Assembly: GCA_023653785.1 (NCBI GenBank)
Contig: JAMKCH010057988.1
Coordinates: forward strand, 1-64,000
Origin: Ophioderma brevispina
Lineage: Eukaryota > Echinodermata > Ophiuroidea > Amphilepidida > Ophiodermatidae
Length of the DNA stretch: 64,000 bases
Reading direction: 5' to 3'
Part shown: one piece after another, positions 57,520 through 64,000 of the stretch
Layout of the letters: the number at the start of each line of letters is the position of its first letter
Position numbering within the stretch: position 1 is the first letter of the stretch
Notes under the pieces: generated by a model
The model's database searches: none
Told to the model about the DNA's origin: nothing
The model's input: the letters and a program-made list of their open reading frames with translations, nothing else
Translations under genes and position numbers: made by a program

Positions 57520-57875
57520 GGAAAAGTTGATTGGTTATTCACAGGGATAATATGATGTAATAGCCAATCAGAGACATGGTTTGACCTCCTTTTTGTTTTT
57601 TGGGCTCTACTGGACAATTGATTGGTTTATCACAGGGGGGGGATAATATATGATAATGTAATTAGCCATCAGAGACAAGGTTTGACCTCCTGTGATTAAT
57701 GGACAATTTGATGGTTAGTCACAGATAATATGATGCGTAATTAGCCTAATCAGAGACATGTTTGACCTCCTGTGCTCTCACTGGCAAGTGTGGTTATTCA
57801 GGCAGGATAATATGATGGTAATTAGCACTCAGAGACAAGGTTTGACCTCTGTGCTTGTCTACTGACAATTTGATG
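57520..57875 (+). repeat. ~85 bp tandem repeat, four copies
   Basis: Each unit has TTGATTGGTTATTCACAG, GGATAATATGATGTAAT, TAGCCAATCAGAGACA and GGTTTGACCTCCTGTG. Copies start near 57526, 57617, 57706 and 57788. Copies differ by many indels. The unit contains CCAATCA (and ATTGG), CCAAT-box-like, but no promoter claim can be made. Confidence 0.85.
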
Positions 57876-59250
57876 CCATGCTAGTGTAATATTAACTTAC
57901 TGGGTAAAATTGCCAGGCAAACTCAATTTGTGGTGGAAAGGTTGGCTGGAGCAAGCAAGACAGATAAGGAACCTATATTTCTCAAGTTGGATGAGTGCTT
58001 TTCAGACAAACCCATGCAGGAGCAGGACCAGAAAGTTAATGATTGAAACTCAGGCAATAAGCGCACAGCTGATTGATGAAAACACAAACACAGCGACCCT
58101 GCGTTTACCCACCTCACCAGTTACAATTAGTGATGCATCATTAACAATAACCTTGGATTCAGGATATGCTAAAGTGTCCAGAATTGTTGCAAAACAAACC
58201 CTATTACAATAATTCACCCGTGTGTACGCCAGATAAATATCCCACAATAAGAATATTATGATGCAACAACAAAAAAATCTTCCTGTGACTGGTGCTCAAA
58301 GTTAGTTGAGTTATGTTTGCACACAAATAATTTATCCCAAACAAAAACCAGTCAATGGTTTAAGACAATTTCATGTAGTTAACAATGGTCCCAAATATTC
58401 TAAATATTGCTGTTTTACTGTAGTTGTGTGTTGATTAAACATCAGCAGTCGCACCGCCATAAAACTGAGAAAATGGAGCAATTAGGTGGGAGTGAATATC
58501 AGAAGGAATTATCAAATTTTGGGTTTTTGACCCTAAAACTGGTTGTCTTGGGTTGAGGCATAAATCTCCCTTTAACCTAAGTCACAATACCTGCCAACTG
58601 CTCCCCATTAATATGGTTTTTGAGGGAGCACAACACTAAATCACTCCACGTTGGGGGGAATAGTAGTTCGGTAAAAATAAAACGTGTTGTTGGAGATATT
58701 TTGCAGTCCATTTGGAGGACGGTTTTCCAGTGAGGGTGGTATATTACAATAAAGTGAAAGCTTACAGCTTGATCATCGCTGAGAATACGCAAAATCTTTG
58801 AATTCGATTCTGTGTAGGAAGTAGGCCCTCGACTTCCGGCCTGGTCGAAAACGGCTATGAGGCGGCACGTCGGCCTTCAAAAATAGTGATGGCGGTTCAT
58901 ATGCCTTTTCTTCTTAAAATCTGGACTGAAAGTAGATAAAAATGGTAAATTCTTTGAAGTTTCCGTTGTGTTCTATAGGGAAATGGTATAAAATATTCAA
59001 ACTGATGTCACGCGGGGTTTGCTTGCAAATAAGAGGCCGCGATTGTGGTACTTTTACGTATATTTCAATGGAGGTTTATCTAGTGTGGGTGCGGCCCTTG
59101 AGCCATATGGTAAGAATGGTGGAGGACTCAAGAGGGCTAGAGCTTAAAGTTATTTGGAGCTGCTGTCACTGTGTTTATTAATGACAATATCGTTTGTTGT
59201 AATCAGCCAATAAGGAGTTTAAATATGAAAAGACAAGTACTGACTGCGCG
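57876..59250. other. No recognisable gene; 100-codon frame at 57910-58212
   Basis: The plus frame 57910-58212 is open but overlaps other frames (another plus frame reads LAGASKTDKEPIFLKLDECF, protein-like) and I recognise neither. It directly follows the tandem repeat. Nothing else can be supported. Confidence 0.3.
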
Positions 59251-59255
59251 AGGGT

Positions 59256-59305
59256 TAGTGTTTTTTTTTTTTTTTAAAGCAAGTTTATTTTTTTTATTTT
59301 TTGTC
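59256..59305. repeat. T-rich tract
   Basis: Two T runs separated by AAAGCAAGTTTA. Confidence 0.7.
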
Positions 59306-59671
59306 ATTATTAATCTAGAAAATAGCATAACTTGTGCTCGAGTGGCCCAAATTGGACCCCCAGATTTTCCCTAAGGGCCACAAACTTGGAAACAACCAGT
59401 GGCCCCGTAAATTTCTTTTTGACATTGGGGGGAATGGGTTTGATGAAGGAATTTATGAATGGAAACAGGGTTTGCTAAAAAGATCCATTACTAACACAGG
59501 GGCGAGCCAACGCGGCACAAAAAATTTTGGCAATATTTAGAAGCTAAATTGTTACATATAATTGTCATTAGAACAAATGCGCGGAAGGCGCGGCGGGAAA
59601 AATTTACCATTGTTTAACTATTATGGTAAAAATATGAGGTTAGTTTAGTGAAAAAAAACACATACGGGCAT

Positions 59672-59770
59672 TCAAAATTGGGGGGGATGATTGTATTGAC
59701 CATCCCCCTCATTCAAAATATTGGGGGGGGATATATCCCCCCCATCCCCCCCGGGATTTACGCCTATGGG
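59672..59770. mobile_element. Terminal fragment of a G/C-tract non-autonomous element
   Basis: ATTGGGGGGGATGATTG and ATTGGGGGGGGATATATCCC lead to CCCCATCCCCCCCGGGATTT and ACGCCTATG. In reverse this end reads CATAGGCGTAAATCCCGGGG, a terminus I associate with hAT-like non-autonomous elements. The other end is not clear (a GGGGCGAGCC block lies near 59500). Confidence 0.4.
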
Positions 59771-62450
59771 AAACAACCAATGGCACCTTCTTTTCATATA
59801 AACTGATGTATTGGAAGGTGAAATTGCAAAAATACATCGGTCCACTGAAGAAATTATTATGTTCTGTTGAAAAAAGTTTCTGAACTTGGCTTCATCACCA
59901 TCTTATCATTTTGATTTATTTAGAAGGTAAATGACCTTCTATCCTATTTGTTTATATTAACATCATTGTCCATAATCATAATTTCAAAACATGTCCAATA
60001 CACTTCAACCATAATCAAGCAGTTGAATCCGGTCACATGACTACCAGTCACTTCAATTCAAGAGGAAAGCGACAGGCCTGATTTAGGCGTGTTATTGTGT
60101 CTGTGGCGTTGTTTATAGCTTACTGTTTTTCAAGAAAATATTTGGATCTCTGATCAGTATCAATCCATTTCAATGGAATGCCATCTTTGCAATAAATACG
60201 GCCTCAATATGGTTGCGACGGCAATTCACGCGTCTAAAGGTCAATTGCCAATCATACCACATACCCCATCCACGTCACCACAGGGTGCGAGGTGGTGCGG
60301 TAACCACTGCAACTGGATAATACATCAGGCCTTGCGCTCAATGAGGCTTATCCCCGACTGAAAGACAAGACAGTTACTTTTTATTTGATCTTAATTCTAT
60401 ACGTGCGTATTAAATTCTGACTTGAGAGCAAAAAAAGCCTTTCCCGGTGAATATTGAATCACAAATTTTCAGCGTGATCTTGTGCACCATGATCAATAAA
60501 GTTTTACCTCAAACACAAACGGGGTATTCCATGTCAACACTCGAGATTTGCACCGACCCAGATGTCATTGGAGGATTGTTGTTCTTTTTGGTGTTGTGTG
60601 CTGATGATAGAGATGATGAGATAATGAAAACCCGAATTTTGAGTCATACCGCCTTTTGTTTCCCGCAGGTGCATCAGAAATTTAGGGGGGTGGTCACATC
60701 AAAAATGCGTGCGATGCGAAACGACAATTTTGGAGAGGGCCAAAAACTTGTAATGGAACCTCCCCAACTTTGAAAAATCACTATGGGAAAAGTTTTTTAG
60801 TGTAGAATTATTCAATCTGGCATCAAAAATGGGATAGCTCCTTTACTTTAAAAGTTATTTGGGTGTAAATATGCAATATCTTCATATTGGGACAAGTTTG
60901 GGGGTCGAACACTCCATAACATAACAATATTTTAATGTTGATTTCTTTTTAAATCGTGAGTCACACTGCAGGACTTTCTAGTTACCAGTACAATAATATA
61001 GTACATTAGTAGAGGTGGGCTATGATAGAAGGTCAAGTGTTTCAGATCACTTCGAACACGGCTCGTTTATGACTGTATCACCCTGATCCAAACTTTAGAA
61101 GAAAGAAAAAATGAAACAAAGTGCGAAAACCAGGGGTGCCCCGTCAATAAATCCAAAATGGCTGGACCAAATTGTCAAAAATTGATTTTTGACATAACTC
61201 GATTATTTTGTTGTTAATTTGCTTAATTTTTTAATTTTTCTTTTTTGGTTTTTGGGTATTAGGAATCATTGTATGCAACTTTTCATTCACCTAGCTTTCA
61301 AAATGCCGTTTTTGCTGTAAAATTGAGCTTGAGGGCGCTTTTCCATAAATGAATCTGAAGATAATTGTTTGATTTTAACATTCAAAAAGTTTGAAGAGAG
61401 TTTTATTTATTATGAACACTTTGCTGAAAATTTGACTGCATGGGGTTTTGGGTTTGCAACTGAGGCTATTTAATATCATAAAAATGCTCCTCCTATTGAA
61501 CTCTTGATGATACGACTCTACCAGTATCTGTCAAAAACCTCAAAGGCATTTACTATGATTCCCCCATCTTCTAATTAAAAGATGTAATATAAATTTCATT
61601 ATTACATATTGCCATCAATTATCAAACTTCAATCGCCACCAGAAAATCAAACAAGATTGGCGACCATACCCTCAAAATTTTGAGTAAAAAGATCTTTTCT
61701 CAATTTCATTGAGAAGAGATTCTCACGGGAAAAGGTACTGGTTACTTTGAAAAAAAAGAAAGGGGAATTCCCTCGTGTTGTTGTGCAAAATGCACCTGTA
61801 ATTTACATCCAGCAAGAGTTGAGTGGATTGCCCAAGATGTAAACTTAGAAACAGTGAGTCAACTTGTTTTATAAACATGTTACATGATTCTGGGGATTCA
61901 CATTGACGTATAAATGTGAAATGAAGTAAGTCAGATGAAATTTGACTGTTGAATTCCAATTGGTTAGCGTAGAGAAGGTTTATGTTTATGATGATGCCTG
62001 TGGTAATATCTAGTTTAAGACTTGGGGAACTTTGTGAACTGATGGTATAAAGCAGGACTTGCAATGAGGTTAGTTGGCCAGGGGGTTCGTTGGTTGACAC
62101 TTAGCGCTGTAGTCTTTTAGGCTAGTCTGATCACGGCACACACATGATCATTGGTAACATTACATTTTTGATAGCCTGTTGTCGTTTTGGGGAGTTCTCT
62201 GCTCCACTTGTCATGCATGAGTTAGTGCATTATCTCCATTCGTTCAAATTAGGAACGACATTTACATGATCGAGGTTAGATGCTCACCAATGTGTGGGAG
62301 CCATTGGACACCATCTTTGTTTGCCTTTCATCTGTAAGGTTCATGTGGGTGTGGAGTGTGTAATTATTTACTAGTAAAATGTAATCATTGAATGTTCTGA
62401 GATGATGTTGTAAAGGACAAATTTTCATCTATCATTCAATTGAATTCTAT
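59771..62450. other. No recognisable gene
   Basis: Frames at 60173-60361, 60447-60773 (108 codons) and minus 61723-62100 (125 codons) are open but show no domain, signal peptide or conserved motif, and no splice-consistent chain. TACTAACTAAC-like sequence appears only at the element downstream. Confidence 0.4.
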
Positions 62451-62454
62451 TCAA

Positions 62455-62640
62455 GATGTTCTGTTCCAAAGGACCTGTCGGATTGTGGTCAGGAAGGGCA
62501 TCCGGTTCAATTATCTTGCCCCAACAAATCCTCACACAGCAGTATTGCCGGGTGAGTGTGTGGTGTATCGGGCCACCCCCGTTAGCGGGGGGAGACAAAC
62601 AGGATTTAAAACTTTGGTCTAACTAACTACTAACTAACAT
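62455..62640 (+). mobile_element. RTE/SINE-type 3' end with TAAC tail
   Basis: TGGTCAGGAAGGGCATCCGG, then CCCCAACAAATCCTCACACA, matches the well-known 3' module of RTE-type LINEs and their SINE partners (GGAAGGGCATCCGGCCGTAA...CCAACAAATC). It ends in CTAACTAACTACTAACTAAC (about 62620-62639), a short tandem tail typical of these elements. 5' truncated. Confidence 0.65.
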
Positions 62641-64000
62641 GTTGATTCTGAAATTGGTTTGCATATATTCAAAAAACAAAACCATAAGAGTCACACCCGG
62701 TAAGGGCCACATCACATATGGTCCTTCGGTGGCAACTAGCCCGTTCACATTTGGAAAAGAGGGGGGGCCCTGACCCGGAACAAAATTCTCCTAAGTTTGG
62801 TCCAGTTGAAAAAACCTCACACTGACACAAGAAAGAAGAAAGAAATTTGGGCCCTACACTTTGAAAAATGTTCCGCCACCACTGCTGGTAGGCACAGTAC
62901 ATCATATAACGTTAACCCAATGTATGACCAATAAATTGGTACCTCGAGCAGTTAATAAGGTTTTGCCCAGTGTTAGTGCTTGGTAATCAAATAATTGATT
63001 TGATTAAATTTTTCTTTTTGAATGAGAGGTCACACATTTGACCTAGTTGTCCGGAGAGCTATTAAAATGGAAGTTTTTTCTGATGAGTCTTTACTACATC
63101 CAATCTCTGATACATGAGGAACCAGATACATATGAAATTCTAAATTCAATATCTTATGTGTTTAATGTGTTTGTTTCAATTGCTTATTACCCATTTAGGG
63201 TTTTGAATTTTCAAAAGTTAGATAAATTTGTTGTAGAATGGGTACCCCCAAAAAGCCTGTGTTTTTTGTAACTGGGAATACAAAATGTGGAATGAATTTT
63301 GTGTTGATTTTGCAGCCTGCCTAGTGGTAGTGGCAGTGATGGTTGATGTGTGATCCAGAGTTGTGTTCGGCTAAGAGAGGAGAAATATGACAGAGGAGAT
63401 GTTGATAATAGACTCAAACAGCCAATGGAAAGTCATGTGAAACAACACAAAACCTGAAACAAGTAAGTGCAAATCTTTGCTATTTAATGTCCACAGGGGT
63501 AGAGTCTGATGTTGCTGATGGCAATCAATAAAACTGTTTGCATGCATGAAATCATATTTAGGAAGTGTGACGCGTGCATGATTTGACAAGTTTCACCACA
63601 CACAGCAAGTGTCTTCAGTGTAATTAGGAGTGACCAAAAAGTTATGATCCCAGTTTTTATGATCAATTTATTCACAAAGTATCTGAGCAATTTGATAAAT
63701 TTTGACATGTTATATATGAATATGTTTAATTGGTTTGGTTACAATTTTGAAAAAAAATCTGTCCTTGCCAAAACGTAGATGATTATACGATGCTGCTTTT
63801 TTATCATTTCAATCAAAGAAACATTACCTTCTTCAAATCAATATAAAAGGTTATTGCAGATTGCAAATTGTATAAATATACTACACTCACCTGTCAAAGT
63901 ACTTACGTGATGGCACAACACAGCAGGCCTCCCTTTCTGCCTCAAGAATGCATAAAAAGGGTGGGGCTTTGTTTGATCTGATGGCCACCTCTTACTCGCG
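62641..64000. other. No recognisable gene
   Basis: Short overlapping frames only (for example minus 62669-62905, 63211-63417 and 63484-63708). No TE or RNA signal supported. Confidence 0.45.

Noticed and set aside
61723..62100. 125-codon minus-strand frame as a gene
   Set aside because: No recognisable domain, no supporting exon structure, and low-complexity composition.

Overview
This is eukaryotic, AT-rich, repeat-dense DNA. I recognise no host protein-coding gene, rRNA or canonical tRNA, and nothing bacterial: no operons and no long intact ORFs (the longest open frame is about 165 codons and belongs to a retrotransposon). The mix of elements suggests a marine invertebrate, perhaps a deuterostome such as an echinoderm, hemichordate or cephalochordate. 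It includes a DIRS-type tyrosine-recombinase retroelement, at least three or four different LINE reverse transcriptases, Tc1 and hAT DNA transposons, tRNA-derived SINE pieces and many long fold-back elements. The taxon is an inference with low confidence. Repeat copies differ by many single-base indels, so either the elements are old or the assembly is an unpolished long-read one.

Layout. 0-9 kb: a short palindromic element, then two inverted arrays of ~170-185 bp units (3.0-3.7 and 7.07-8.5 kb), each marked by an X-box-like palindrome. They flank a degenerate DIRS retroelement (RNase H, then tyrosine recombinase, 4.3-6.4 kb) and a SINE fragment. 10.9-12.5 kb: a fold-back element with about 300 bp terminal inverted repeats, a possible TAA target duplication and a nested SINE tail. 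13.1-14.9 kb: an inverted minisatellite around telomere-like repeats, then a ~21 bp minisatellite. 15.3-16.3 and 21.6-22.4 kb: two more fold-back elements. 17.4-19.3 kb: a duplicated, exon-like minus-strand segment that I cannot name. 23.06-23.55 kb: a hAT-type non-autonomous element.

24.7-27.1 kb: a decayed minus-strand LINE (endonuclease end plus full RT core). 27.6-29.0 kb: a tandem duplication carrying fragments of a second LINE. 31.8-39.4 kb: an element with ACTC/GAGT palindromic motifs, beside a ~5.8 kb structure with ~600 bp inverted arms. That structure encloses an inverted duplication of an ORF remnant with DTDVFV and HALxGCDT-like motifs, and is the best candidate here for a poorly described mobile element. 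39.6 kb: hAT transposase tail. 40.9-41.7 kb: a third LINE RT. 44-50 kb: mostly featureless apart from a striking 134 bp hairpin at 45.03 kb.

50.3-55.3 kb: a Tc1-like transposase gene split in two by about 3.7 kb of inserted DNA, which holds a satellite-like array and a CCGAA-rich inverted element. 56.3-57.9 kb: another fold-back element and an ~85 bp tandem array. 62.5 kb: the 3' end of an RTE/SINE-type retroposon with a TAAC tail. The coding remnants do not form a pathway. Each belongs to a separate mobile element and almost all are broken by frameshifts and stops.
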